Positions 28,275 through 35,755 are shown, counted from the stretch's first letter. The stretch is 40,143 bases of DNA from Methylocystis sp. (GCA_016178015.1 JACOUB010000017.1:1-40143), one strand, 5' to 3'. The notes: generated from the letters alone by a model not told the origin. A program made the numbers and translations.

Positions 28275-29066
28275 TCAATACCCGAACTGCTCGCGCAAGA
28301 TCCGCTCCTCCAAGGAATGGCCGGGATCGTGAAGCAGCACGAGATTAGCGCCATGGTCCATCTCCACGTCGACATGCAGGACGTCGCGGAATTCGTCATG
28401 GTCGGCGACCACCGAAACGGGGCGCTTTTCCGCCTCCAACACGTCGATCTGGACCTTGGCGCCGTCCGGCAACAGCGCGCCATGCCAGCGGCGCGGGCGA
28501 AAGGCCGAAATCGGCGTCAGCGCCATCAACGGCGCGTCGAGCGGCAGGATCGGCCCGTGGGCGGAAAGATTATAGGCGGTCGAGCCGGCGGGAGTGGACA
28601 CCAGGATGCCGTCGGTGACCAGTTCCGGCAGGCGCTCCTTGCCGTTGACCGAAACGCGCAGCTTGGCGATCTGCGAGCTCTGGCGCAACAGCGACACCTC
28701 GTTGATGGCGTGGGCGGTGAACTCGCCGCCGTGGGTGTCGGTCGCGCGCATGAGCAGCGGGTGCACGATCGAGGGCTTGGCGTCGGCGATGCGTTTGCGC
28801 AGGCCGGTTTCGCGATATTCGTTCATGAGGAAGCCGACCGAGCCCCGGTTCATGCCGTAGATCGGCTTTCTGGAGCCCATGAAGCGATGCAGGGTGCGCA
28901 GCATCAAGCCGTCGCCGCCGAGCGCGACGATGCAATCGGCCTCGTCCGGCGGAACGTCGCCGTATTTGGCGACGAGACGGCGCCGCGCCTCCTCCACCTC
29001 GGGCGCGCTCGACGCCAGAAAAGCGAGGTTCTTGTGGTGGTTCGGCAGCGCGCCGGACACGGACAT
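28275..29066 (-). CDS. nadK: NAD kinase
   Basis: A 263-residue enzyme that phosphorylates NAD to NADP in the cytoplasm. The diagnostic GGDG motif is at residues 50-53, the NE motif is in AINEVSLLR and the conserved [18 protein letters not shown] follows. Length matches short bacterial NAD kinases. AGGA lies about 7 bases before the ATG at 29066. The restriction-modification gene follows on the same strand after 30 bases, so the two may be co-transcribed. Confidence 0.96.
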   Translation of the reverse strand: MSVSGALPNHHKNLAFLASSAPEVEEARRRLVAKYGDVPPDEADCIVALGGDGLMLRTLHRFMGSRKPIYGMNRGSVGFLMNEYRETGLRKRIADAKPSIVHPLLMRATDTHGGEFTAHAINEVSLLRQSSQIAKLRVSVNGKERLPELVTDGILVSTPAGSTAYNLSAHGPILPLDAPLMALTPISAFRPRRWHGALLPDGAKVQIDVLEAEKRPVSVVADHDEFRDVLHVDVEMDHGANLVLLHDPGHSLEERILREQFGY

Positions 29067-29226
29067 GGAAGGATCCTGCAGAACGTCCGTCTCCCCCGGA
29101 CGGGGGCGAACGCAGGCGCTGCATTACACCCGCGGGAGAGCGAAGGGAACCGGGGCGGCGCGACGGGGTTTTGCTTCCATCGGCGCCGAACTGGGATAAG
29201 ATCGGCCCCATACTGGGAAATGAACC

Positions 29227-29799
29227 ATGGGCGTCCCGTTCGCAGATCAAGGTCCGATGCGCGCCGAGGAGTTCTTCGCGTTCACGGCCGCGCGCCCCGA
29301 CGAAGAGAAATGGGAGTTGATCGAAGGGGAGCCGGTCTTGAACGCCTCGCCCAGCTATCTGCATCAGAAGATCGTCCGCAATCTCACCGTGCTGCTCGAT
29401 GAACTGGCGCGCCGGGCCGGCGGGGGCTGGGAGGTTCTCCCTGGCCTCGGCGTGCGCTTGTCCGACATCGACGTTCCGGTTCCCGACGTGCTGATCCGCC
29501 CCGATAACAGACTCTCGGGCGTCGAATGCGCCGATATGATTATCGCCTTCGAGGTTCTGTCGCCATCGACGGCAGATCGCGACCTGCGCTGGAAGCGCAA
29601 GGCCTATGCGACGCTGCCGTCGCTGTCTCAGTATGTGGTCATCGCCCAAGATGCGGTCGAGGTCGTCTCCTACGATCGCAAAGCCGGCTTCGCCGAGCGA
29701 CGATTGCAAAGCCTCGACGAAGAACTGGACTTGCCCGCCATCGGCGCGCGCCTCGCGCTGCGCGAAATCTACCGCGAGACCGGCCTCGCTGGGGCGTAG
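29227..29799 (+). CDS. Uma2-family (DUF820) endonuclease-like protein
   Basis: A 190-residue protein of the Uma2 family, with a PD-(D/E)xK-type fold. The expected acidic and basic positions are visible in VPVPDVLIRP, IAFEVLSPST and the following RDLRWKRKAY. The N-terminal KWELIEGEPVLNASPSYLHQ is typical. Members are abundant in cyanobacteria and some proteobacteria; their biological role is uncertain. Its last 31 bases overlap the 3' end of the convergent HEPN gene, whose tail is built from a family B repeat. Confidence 0.88.
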   Translation: MGVPFADQGPMRAEEFFAFTAARPDEEKWELIEGEPVLNASPSYLHQKIVRNLTVLLDELARRAGGGWEVLPGLGVRLSDIDVPVPDVLIRPDNRLSGVECADMIIAFEVLSPSTADRDLRWKRKAYATLPSLSQYVVIAQDAVEVVSYDRKAGFAERRLQSLDEELDLPAIGARLALREIYRETGLAGA

Positions 29800-30326
29800 G
29801 GGAAGTCATACGCGAACACCCTCTCCCAGAGGGAGAGGGTCGGTCCGAAGGACCGGGGTGAGGGGTATCCACCTTTCCGCCTTTGCGCGAGCGCAAAACA
29901 ACCAAGACCGCAACCCCTCACCCGGCTGCTTCGCAGCCACCCTCTCCCTCTAGGAGAGGGGATATGCGACACGAATTGCTGTCCTGTTTCAATGGCGCGC
30001 GCCGCGCGTTCGGCTGAAACCTCGGAGCCGGGGCCGGTCTCGTAATCGGCTATGGCTTTGAGATTGTACGTCTGCGACAGAAAAACCCTCTGATCGGACG
30101 CAAAGCGCGGATCGTCCTTGGTCAAGCGCAAGAATTCCGTCTGAACGCCCTTATGGGATTTGAACACCCTGCGGGTCGTCTCGAAAATGAAAGCCTGTGC
30201 GGCGTGGAATCCGGCAAGATATGCGGCGCGGCCCGCGTCCTCATTCAGATCGACTCTGAGCATGGTCGCCGCGCGTTCGAGGCGCCTACGCGCCTTATCG
30301 AGAAACCGGCTTGCTTCCGGGCTCAC
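29769..30326 (-). CDS. HEPN-domain protein with repeat-derived C-terminal tail
   Basis: A 185-residue protein. Residues 1-122 are a HEPN-type four-helix domain (ERAATMLRVDLNEDAGRAAY, FHAAQAFIFETT, LKAIADYETGPG). Residues 123 to about 170 are encoded by a family B palindromic repeat, and the last few codons run antisense through the end of the Uma2 gene. The native C-terminus was therefore probably lost. A canonical R-x4-6-H ribonuclease motif is not evident; the equivalent position reads LKAIADY. The gene starts inside the stop of the nucleotidyltransferase gene (ATGA overlap), the usual HEPN/MNT arrangement. Confidence 0.8.
   Translation of the reverse strand: MSPEASRFLDKARRRLERAATMLRVDLNEDAGRAAYLAGFHAAQAFIFETTRRVFKSHKGVQTEFLRLTKDDPRFASDQRVFLSQTYNLKAIADYETGPGSEVSAERAARAIETGQQFVSHIPSPRGRGWLRSSRVRGCGLGCFALAQRRKGGYPSPRSFGPTLSLWERVFAYDFPYAPARPVSR
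29818..29958. repeat. Family B repeat overlapping the HEPN gene
   Basis: ACCCTCTCCCAGAGGGAGAGGG on the left, GGTCCGAAGGACC next, and CACCCTCTCCCTCTAGGAGA then GGGG on the right, with GGCTGCTTCGCAGCC inside. Starts 19 bases after the Uma2 stop. It is read through by the HEPN gene. Confidence 0.8.
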
Positions 30327-30646
30327 AGGTCGCGCCCATGCTGCCGGATTTCGTGCATAAGGGGCGAGCGTTCCCGGTAGGCCGCAGCCGAATAAGGCTT
30401 CGCATCGAAGAAAGCGCCGGTCTCATCGAGAAGATCGACGCGAAGCTTCGCCAGCCTGTCCAGTTCCGCCCACCGGTCGGGCAGCGATTTTAAGAAAACG
30501 GCGACGTCATAATCGGAATCAGAGCGCGCATCGCCGCGTGCGCGCGAACCAAACAGCACAGCCCGTTCGAGCCGGTCGCCGTAAATTTCATCCAGCGCCG
30601 CCCGGAAGCGTTTAAGGATGGGGTCGTCTGCTGCTTTCATGGCCAT
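30323..30646 (-). CDS. MNT-type nucleotidyltransferase, partner of the HEPN protein
   Basis: A 107-residue minimal nucleotidyltransferase. The fold's signature is GSRARGDARSDSDYDVAVF (33-51) with metal-binding D45 and D47; D71 in LRVDLLD may be the third carboxylate. In characterised HEPN/MNT modules the nucleotidyltransferase adds AMP to the HEPN partner and silences it. Start at the ATG at 30646 (or 30640); a TTG two codons upstream is less likely. The stop overlaps the HEPN start by 4 bases. Confidence 0.88.
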   Translation of the reverse strand: MAMKAADDPILKRFRAALDEIYGDRLERAVLFGSRARGDARSDSDYDVAVFLKSLPDRWAELDRLAKLRVDLLDETGAFFDAKPYSAAAYRERSPLMHEIRQHGRDL

Positions 30647-30713
30647 CGGCAAGTATATATCACGTTTGGACGCACCCGCCCGAGACAGCTGATCGCGGCT
30701 CCAGAAACATTCC

Positions 30714-31631
30714 TCACCCCGCCCCTCCCCACAGCCACGCGGCGCCGCGCACGCCGCTGGAATCGCCGTGCAGATTACGCACCACCTTGGTGGCGATGGC
30801 GTCCGAGAAAGCGTGGCGCTCGACCAGCTTTTCCAGGCCGTCGTAAATGCGCGCGATGTTGGACAGGCCGCCGCCGAGCACGATCACGTCCGGATCGAGC
30901 AGATTGACGACGCCGGCGAGCGCGCGCCCCAGCCGCTCGCGATAGGCGTCGAGACTGGCGAGCGCCGGCGCGTCGCCGGCTTCGGCGGCTGTTGCGATCT
31001 CCTGCGCCGTGAGCCTCTTGCCCGTGCGCGCAAGATAATCGTGCGCGAGGCCCGAGCCCGACAGAAACGTTTCGATGCAGCCGTTCCTCCCGCACGTGCA
31101 GGCGCGCCCCGGATACTCATCCGGCGTCATCCACGGCAGGGGATTGTGCCCCCATTCGCCGGCGATCCTGTTCAACCCGGCAAGCGGCCTGCCGTCGATG
31201 ACAATGCCGCCGCCGACGCCGGTGCCAAGAATGACGCCGAACACCACGCGCGCTCCCGCCGCGGCGCCGTCGGTCGCCTCCGACAGCGCGAAGCAATTGG
31301 CGTCGTTCTCGATGCGCACCTCGCGGCCGAGCAGGGCGGAAAGATCGCGATCGAGCGGCTTGCCGTTGAGGCCGGTGTTGTAAGAATTCTTGACGAGGCC
31401 GCTGTTGGGCGAAATCGCCCCGGGAATGGCGACGCCGACGCTGGCGCAACCTGGCAATTCGCGCTCGATCTCGTTGACCAGCGCGCCGATCGCGCCCAGC
31501 ATCGCCTCGTAATCATGGGCGGGGGTGGGCGTGCGGCGGCGCGCCAGCGCCTCGCCGCGTGGGCTCAAGGCGACGGCTTCGATCTTGGTGCCGCCGAGAT
31601 CGACGCCGATGCGAATGGAGTCGTGGGTCAT
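30714..31631 (-). CDS. ROK-family sugar kinase (fructokinase-like)
   Basis: A 305-residue cytoplasmic kinase. The phosphate loop is GVDLGGTKIEAV (8-19), followed by IENDANCFALSEATDG with the catalytic aspartate and GTGVGGGIVIDG. The ROK zinc motif is CTCGRNGCIETF. The catalytic loop and length resemble Mak-type fructokinases, but the sugar cannot be fixed from sequence. It lies 67 bases upstream of the MNT gene on the same strand. Confidence 0.88.
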   Translation of the reverse strand: MTHDSIRIGVDLGGTKIEAVALSPRGEALARRRTPTPAHDYEAMLGAIGALVNEIERELPGCASVGVAIPGAISPNSGLVKNSYNTGLNGKPLDRDLSALLGREVRIENDANCFALSEATDGAAAGARVVFGVILGTGVGGGIVIDGRPLAGLNRIAGEWGHNPLPWMTPDEYPGRACTCGRNGCIETFLSGSGLAHDYLARTGKRLTAQEIATAAEAGDAPALASLDAYRERLGRALAGVVNLLDPDVIVLGGGLSNIARIYDGLEKLVERHAFSDAIATKVVRNLHGDSSGVRGAAWLWGGAG

Positions 31632-31699
31632 GTGGCTTTCGGTTAGTGTTTGCGAACGTCCCGGCGGGCGGCGTCCTGACCTGATAATATAGGCCCCTC

Positions 31700-32283
31700 A
31701 TGAACATGACAGCCCGAGAGCCTGCACGGCTCGCGGCGGTAGAGGCCGCCATCCGCGCCTGCCGCATGTGCAAGGAGCGCCCCGACGGCGCGGCCCTGCC
31801 GCACGAGCCGCGCCCCGTGCTGCGCGTCTCGGCGACGGCGCGCCTGCTCGTCGCCGGCCAGGCGCCGGGCGCCCGCGTGCATCGCTCGGGCGTGCCGTTC
31901 GATGATCCGTCCGGCGACCGGCTGCGGGCCTGGATGGGCGTCGACCGGGAAACCTTTTATGACATGGCGCGAGTCGCCATCGTTCCGATGGGGTTCTGCT
32001 TTCCCGGTTGCGACGAGGCGGGCGCGGATCTCCCCCCGCGCCCCGAATGCCGCAAGATCTGGCACGACGATCTCTTCGCGGGTATGCCGCAGATCGAGAC
32101 CGTACTGGCCAGCGCGAGTTCGAGGCGATGCGTCCGAGGGTTTTCCCGCTGCCGCATCCGTCTTGGCGCAATACCGGGTGGCTCAAGCGTCATCCCTGGT
32201 TCGAGGCGGAGCTGGTCCCAAAACTGCGCGCCGAAGTGGCGCGCCTGACAGTGGCGAGCGCCGCTAGTATCCGCCATCGTTGA
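31700..32283 (+). pseudogene. Broken uracil-DNA-glycosylase-family gene
   Basis: The first frame (from the ATG at 31700) encodes a normal start of the family: CRMCKERPDGAALPHEPRP, LLVAGQAPGARVHRSGVPF, DPSGDRLRAWMGVD and VPMGFCFPG. It ends in sense at MPQIETVLA (to 32110). The next frame then gives the family's C-terminus, FPLPHPSWRNTGWLKRHPWF, ending at 32283. Relatives have about 30 residues between these parts (the GQYAQ-type segment), so a deletion at about 32108-32115 both removed sequence and shifted the frame. If translated, the first frame ends in about 46 nonsense residues at 32248. Confidence 0.88.
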
Positions 32284-32330
32284 ATCGCGAGTCGCAAAGC
32301 GACGCGCGGTCCAACGATGATAAGCGGATA
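32268..32330. repeat. 63-base nested inverted repeat (possible cruciform)
   Basis: Outer arms TATCCGC / GCGGATA, then ATCGTTG / CAACGAT, then CGCG / CGCG, then GTCGC-AAA-GCGAC at the centre. It spans the last codons and stop of the glycosylase pseudogene. The stem is interrupted by short internal loops, so it would fold as one long branched hairpin. Confidence 0.75.
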
Positions 32331-32346
32331 CGGCGAAGGAAACGAC

Positions 32347-32373
32347 GGATCGGGAATCATTGATTCCCGATCC
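32347..32373. terminator. Perfect 13-base-arm hairpin between convergent genes
   Basis: GGATCGGGAATCA-T-TGATTCCCGATCC, a 27-base perfect palindrome around one base. It touches the stop codon of the minus-strand small gene and lies 63 bases after the glycosylase pseudogene. Lacks a long T run; may be a terminator or a repeat. Confidence 0.6.
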
Positions 32374-32609
32374 TAGTCGCACGGCGGCGACGGCGGCTGG
32401 ACGCCGCGATCGCCAGCGCGGTCGTGATAACGCCACTGATAAAGCGTGACCCCGATCCACACCCTAAGGCTAGAGAGATCCACGCGGCAATGCCCCAGAC
32501 GTTCGACCGCCATCAGCGTATCGTTGGCCCCTTGTTGATAGCCCCTTCGGTAGGAGGCTTCCGCCGAATCCTCGTCTTGCGCGACCGATTGCTCGCTGAC
32601 GGCGCTCAT
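32373..32609 (-). CDS. Small conserved-looking hypothetical protein
   Basis: A 78-residue protein without a recognised domain. It begins acidic (SVAQDEDSAEASY), then has a helical RRGYQQGANDTLMAVERLG and a short aromatic-rich segment (VWIGVTLYQWRYHD). I accept it as real because AGGGAGAA lies 7 bases before the ATG at 32609 and it ends exactly at a strong hairpin. No signal peptide or convincing membrane helix. Function unknown. Confidence 0.6.
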   Translation of the reverse strand: MSAVSEQSVAQDEDSAEASYRRGYQQGANDTLMAVERLGHCRVDLSSLRVWIGVTLYQWRYHDRAGDRGVQPPSPPCD

Positions 32610-32720
32610 GCTCGATTTCTCCCTTTAGTTTCGAGGCTGTTCCGTGCCGCGCAGCTTACCGAGGCATGCTTACGAAATCGTGTTAGGACTCCTTCGAGAA
32701 CAGTCGAATCGATCGGACGC

Positions 32721-32876
32721 GCCCCCTCTCCCCGTTTACGGGGAGAGGGTTGGGGTGAGGGGCTTGGTGTACTGCACCGAATGCTGATGTCAGCGGATTC
32801 GCGGCTTCATCAGCATTTTCGACGATGCCCCCGGCCCCTCACCCTGACCCTCTCCCCGCTCGCGGGGAGAGGGAAT
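32721..32876. repeat. Family B repeat upstream of kdsA
   Basis: CCCTCTCCCCGTTTACGGGG then AGAGGG at the left, CCCTCTCCCCGCTCGCGGGG then AGAGGG at the right, enclosing about 110 bases. It ends 23 bases before the kdsA start. It forms the untranslated leader unless the promoter lies within it. Confidence 0.8.
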
Positions 32877-32899
32877 CGCCCCGCGAGGAAAAAACCATC

Positions 32900-33781
32900 G
32901 TGACGGCAAACGCCAGCGCGGAAGTCGCCGTCGGAGACGAAATTCGCCCCGTCGTCTTCGGCAATCATCTGCCCTTGAGCCTGATTGCCGGCCCCTGCGC
33001 CCTGGAAAGCCGCGCGCAAGCGCTCGAGATGGCGCAGGCCTTGGCGGAAATGGCGGCGCGCCTGCGCATCGGCCTGGTGTTCAAGGCGTCGTTCGACAAG
33101 GCCAATCGCACCTCGGGCTTGTCCCCGCGCGGGATCGGCCTCCCCGCCGCCCTGCCGGTCTTCGCCGAGATCAGAGAGCGCCTCAAGCTGCCGGTGCTGA
33201 CTGACGTTCACGAAGCGGCGCAATGCGAAGCGGCGGCGGAAGTCGTCGATATTTTGCAAATCCCGGCCTTGCTGTGCCGCCAGACCGATCTCCTGGTCGC
33301 CGCGGCGCGCACGGGACGTTGCGTCAACATCAAGAAGGGCCCCTTTCTCGCGCCCTGGGACATGCGCCACGCCGTCGCGAAACTGCGCGCCGCCGGCGCA
33401 AACAGGGTGCTCGTCACCGAGCGCGGCGCGAGCTTTGGATATAATGCGCTGGTCGCCGATATGCGCGCCCTGCCCATACTCGGCGAGACGACGGGAGCGC
33501 CGGTCGTGTTCGACGCGACGCATTCCGTTCAGCAACCGGGCGGGCGCGGAACTTCGTCCGGCGGCGAACGGCGCTTTGTCCCGGTGTTGGCGCGCGCGGC
33601 GATCGCGGTTGGCGTCGCGGCGCTGTTCATCGAAACCCACGCCGACCCCGACCGCGCCGTCGCCGACGGCCCTACCATGGTTCCGCTGCGCGAGCTTGCG
33701 GGGCTGATGGAGGAACTGATGTCCTTCGACCGGTTGGCGAAGGCGATGGTGGTTCGGCCCAAATCATGCGGGCTACAGTGA
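32900..33781 (+). CDS. kdsA: 3-deoxy-8-phosphooctulonate synthase
   Basis: A 293-residue cytoplasmic enzyme that condenses phosphoenolpyruvate with arabinose 5-phosphate to give KDO-8-phosphate for lipopolysaccharide. Family sequences are clear: LIAGPCALESRAQALEMA, FKASFDKANRTS, LPVLTDVHE, IPALLCRQTDLLVAAARTG, NIKKGPFLAPWDM, TERGASFGYN and FDATHSVQQPGG. I chose the GTG at 32900, which has GAGGAA about 9 bases upstream; upstream in-frame codons lie in the family B repeat. The gene stands alone between toxin-antitoxin genes, away from its usual partners. Confidence 0.95.
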   Translation: MTANASAEVAVGDEIRPVVFGNHLPLSLIAGPCALESRAQALEMAQALAEMAARLRIGLVFKASFDKANRTSGLSPRGIGLPAALPVFAEIRERLKLPVLTDVHEAAQCEAAAEVVDILQIPALLCRQTDLLVAAARTGRCVNIKKGPFLAPWDMRHAVAKLRAAGANRVLVTERGASFGYNALVADMRALPILGETTGAPVVFDATHSVQQPGGRGTSSGGERRFVPVLARAAIAVGVAALFIETHADPDRAVADGPTMVPLRELAGLMEELMSFDRLAKAMVVRPKSCGLQ

Positions 33782-33796
33782 CACGACGCCGCAGTT

Positions 33797-33912
33797 GCTT
33801 CGCCTTTGCAGCCAAGGGATGCGCGACGAGCGCCCGATCGATGGTCGCTAGCCGCAAATCTTCGATCTTGCATTGGGCGAGGAGCAAACGATCGAACGGA
33901 TCGCGTGTTTGC
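33797..33912 (-). pseudogene. 3' fragment of a vapC (PIN-domain) gene
   Basis: About 115 bases nearly identical to the end of the intact vapC gene at 36415-36545, on the opposite strand. Translation gives RDPFDRLLLAQCKIEDLRLA then TIDRALVAHPLAAKAK, i.e. the last 35 residues including two of the PIN acidic residues. The upstream three quarters of the gene are missing. The rest of the 339-base gap (to 34120) holds no gene that I recognise. Confidence 0.88.
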
Positions 33913-34120
33913 GCGCGGTTGCCCCGCTGCGTGACAGGATGCAAAACGTCGGGCAGGATCATCCGGGCAAGGCGCGTCATGCCAATAGGACGCCATCAGC
34001 GGCGAAAACGGGAAGGCGTATCATGGCGTGACGCGCCGCTCGCGGCGCGCGGCCGCAAGGGCTGTGGCTCCCCGACCAGGGCGTGCCGCCCTATCGCGGA
34101 CGGGGGTGAAGGAAAGTGAG

Positions 34121-34690
34121 TCACCCGGGGCCGAGCGCGCGCTCAATGCATTGCGCCATGGCGTCATAACCGCCCAGGTGAGCCTGCTTCGACGCGGCGA
34201 GCCACGCCACTGCCTCGAGGCGCGTCAAATCGACTTCGTGTCCCGCGCGTTCTCCGATCTGCTTCAGATATTGCAACTGGACTCGTCCGTTCCCGTCGCG
34301 GAACGGATGGACATAATTTATGTCGCCGATGATCTCGCCGGCGCGTACGGCGAAGACTTTCGGGGCTGTCCCCTGGAAATAACGCGCGGCGACGACCCGC
34401 CGATGCACGTCGGCCACGCCGGTTTCGATATATTGCCGGAACTGGAATTGGCTGCCGTCCTTGGAAATCTCCACGTTACGGATTTCGCCAGCCCAGTCAT
34501 AGACATCCTGGAACACATGTCGGTGAATAGCCTTCAGATGGGCGAGATCGAAATCGCCAGCCGGAATCCCCTGTCGGATGCGCTGTGCGGCGAGCCGGCG
34601 CTCGACCTTGGCGAGTGCGACTTTATCCCGAATATCCAACTTGTTCCGCAGGACCGTCGTCCCCGGATAAACGTATGGATCGTCACTCAT
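34121..34690 (-). CDS. Fic/Doc-family AMP-transferase-like protein, probable toxin
   Basis: A 189-residue Fic protein. The active-site loop is HPFRDGNGR at 128-136, with catalytic H128, acidic D132 and N134. The second conserved arginine of the full HxFx(D/E)GNGRxxR motif is not clear; the loop continues VQLQY instead. N-terminal YVYPGTTVLRNKLDIRD and the flap region are typical of Fic enzymes that transfer AMP to a target protein. The ATG overlaps the stop of the upstream small gene by ATGA, so the two are coupled. The inhibitory helix is presumably supplied by that small protein. Confidence 0.9.
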   Translation of the reverse strand: MSDDPYVYPGTTVLRNKLDIRDKVALAKVERRLAAQRIRQGIPAGDFDLAHLKAIHRHVFQDVYDWAGEIRNVEISKDGSQFQFRQYIETGVADVHRRVVAARYFQGTAPKVFAVRAGEIIGDINYVHPFRDGNGRVQLQYLKQIGERAGHEVDLTRLEAVAWLAASKQAHLGGYDAMAQCIERALGPG

Positions 34691-34908
34691 TCCGCCGCGG
34701 CGGGGGCCGCCGAGCGGCGGGCGCGTTCCAGTATGTAGGCGATGCAGCGCTCGTGAGGCCAGGCTTCCCGTTCGAACATCTCGAACATGGCGATGTCCTC
34801 GGCATCGAGCGGGTTGCCTTCGATCTCCTGAAGCCGCATCGCTTCGAGCCGCCGGTGGCGGGCGGCGGCGACCTCGGCCTCGGTCAGCGGGCGATCGGAA
34901 GTGGACAT
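34687..34908 (-). CDS. Small protein upstream of fic, probable antitoxin
   Basis: A 73-residue, mostly helical protein: LTEAEVAAARHRRLEAMRLQ then EIEGNPLDAEDIAMFEMFER. In class I Fic modules a small upstream protein inserts an inhibitory helix with the pattern (S/T)xxxE(G/N); here an EG pair (E30-G31 in QEIEGN) is present but the S/T five residues earlier is not (it is M/R), so the match is partial. Its 4-base overlap with fic and size argue for an antitoxin. Start at the ATG at 34908; no clear ribosome binding site, and the upstream in-frame sequence looks non-coding. Confidence 0.7.
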   Translation of the reverse strand: MSTSDRPLTEAEVAAARHRRLEAMRLQEIEGNPLDAEDIAMFEMFEREAWPHERCIAYILERARRSAAPAAAE

Positions 34909-35000
34909 GTTGGTTTGTAACATCCCGACGGGAAATTTTCCATGTAGATTGCCGATCGGTAGTGTCTCAGTTTGAAATGTCAGGAGTACGCAGTGCCCAA

Positions 35001-35474
35001 TCAAAGCCGTTCCGCAGCTAATTGTGGATTGGGCTGTATTCGCATCAATGCGCCAGACAGTCCCAACAGCGCAAACCCATTTACAATATTCTCTGGAACC
35101 CTTCCTTGCGTTAATAGGATATAAATCGCAACGACGCAGCCAATTATGACGATCGCCGCTATTGGGTAGCTGCCACGATCTGGCTTGGTCGCTTCGCCTA
35201 TCGGAAAATAAATGGACGCGGCGGTCACGGCCACACCAATAAATGTGACAAGCGTCCCTAGAAAGGTTGCGATCTGTCCCAGACCCGTTGTGCGAAGTTG
35301 CAACCGGTCGGCGCAAAGCTCGTAAATAATCAAAAAGATACCAGAGCCGCCAAGGACGATGTTAAACAAGAAGATCCTGATCAATATCCAGGAGACGAAG
35401 TATCTCATGTAGGACGAAAAAGCCATCTTCGTTACGCCGGTCTCCTCGGCTTCTGGCCTGAGCCGAAACGTCAT
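35001..35474 (-). CDS. Low-G+C membrane protein fused to a toxin start, in the place of parE
   Basis: 157 residues from the ATG at 35474, or 141 from the ATG at 35426. The first ten residues, MTFRLRPEAE, look like the start of a ParE/RelE toxin, and that ATG overlaps the parD stop by 4 bases exactly as a toxin would. The rest is unrelated: four hydrophobic segments (ILIRIFLFNIVLGGSGIFLI, IATFLGTLVTFIGVAVTAAS, IAAIVIIGCVVAIYILL and a weaker NGFALLGLSGALMRI). Two lines counted by eye (35041-35160) are near 50% G+C, well below the neighbours. I infer that foreign DNA replaced parE after codon 10 or so. Function unknown. Confidence 0.75.
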   Translation of the reverse strand: MTFRLRPEAEETGVTKMAFSSYMRYFVSWILIRIFLFNIVLGGSGIFLIIYELCADRLQLRTTGLGQIATFLGTLVTFIGVAVTAASIYFPIGEATKPDRGSYPIAAIVIIGCVVAIYILLTQGRVPENIVNGFALLGLSGALMRIQPNPQLAAERL

Positions 35475-35749
35475 TGCGTCGCGCGCGCCGTCTTCGCTTC
35501 GAGCTTCGACCTCATGCGGGAAAACGCTTCCTCGCCATCGACCGGCGGACCGCTGGCGACGCCGGCGTCCCACAATCGGCCGAGCTCCTCGATCGCCCGC
35601 TCGCGCTGCGCCCGCTTGAACTTCCAGTCGCGCAAAGCCTCGCGCATCACCTCGCTGGCGGAAGCGTATTCTCCCGTCTCGACAACCTGGCGCATCATCG
35701 CCGCCATTTCGGGAGTGAGGGCGACGCTGACCTTCTCGACATTCGCCAT
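35471..35749 (-). CDS. ParD-like (CopG/ribbon-helix-helix) antitoxin
   Basis: A 92-residue protein. Residues 5-45 form a ribbon-helix-helix DNA-binding unit (EKVSVALTPEMAAMMRQVVE, GEYASASEVMREALRDWK), and the rest is the toxin-binding tail. AGGAGG lies 9 bases before the ATG at 35749, the strongest ribosome binding site of the region. The expected ParE partner is missing; the next gene is a membrane protein that keeps only the toxin's first residues. Divergent from phd-vapC, with two palindromes between the start codons. Confidence 0.85.
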   Translation of the reverse strand: MANVEKVSVALTPEMAAMMRQVVETGEYASASEVMREALRDWKFKRAQRERAIEELGRLWDAGVASGPPVDGEEAFSRMRSKLEAKTARATQ

Positions 35750-35755
35750 GATAAT

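Noticed and set aside
32825-32899. N-terminal extension of kdsA by 25 codons
   Set aside because: The added residues are the translated family B repeat; the GTG at 32900 has a good ribosome binding site.
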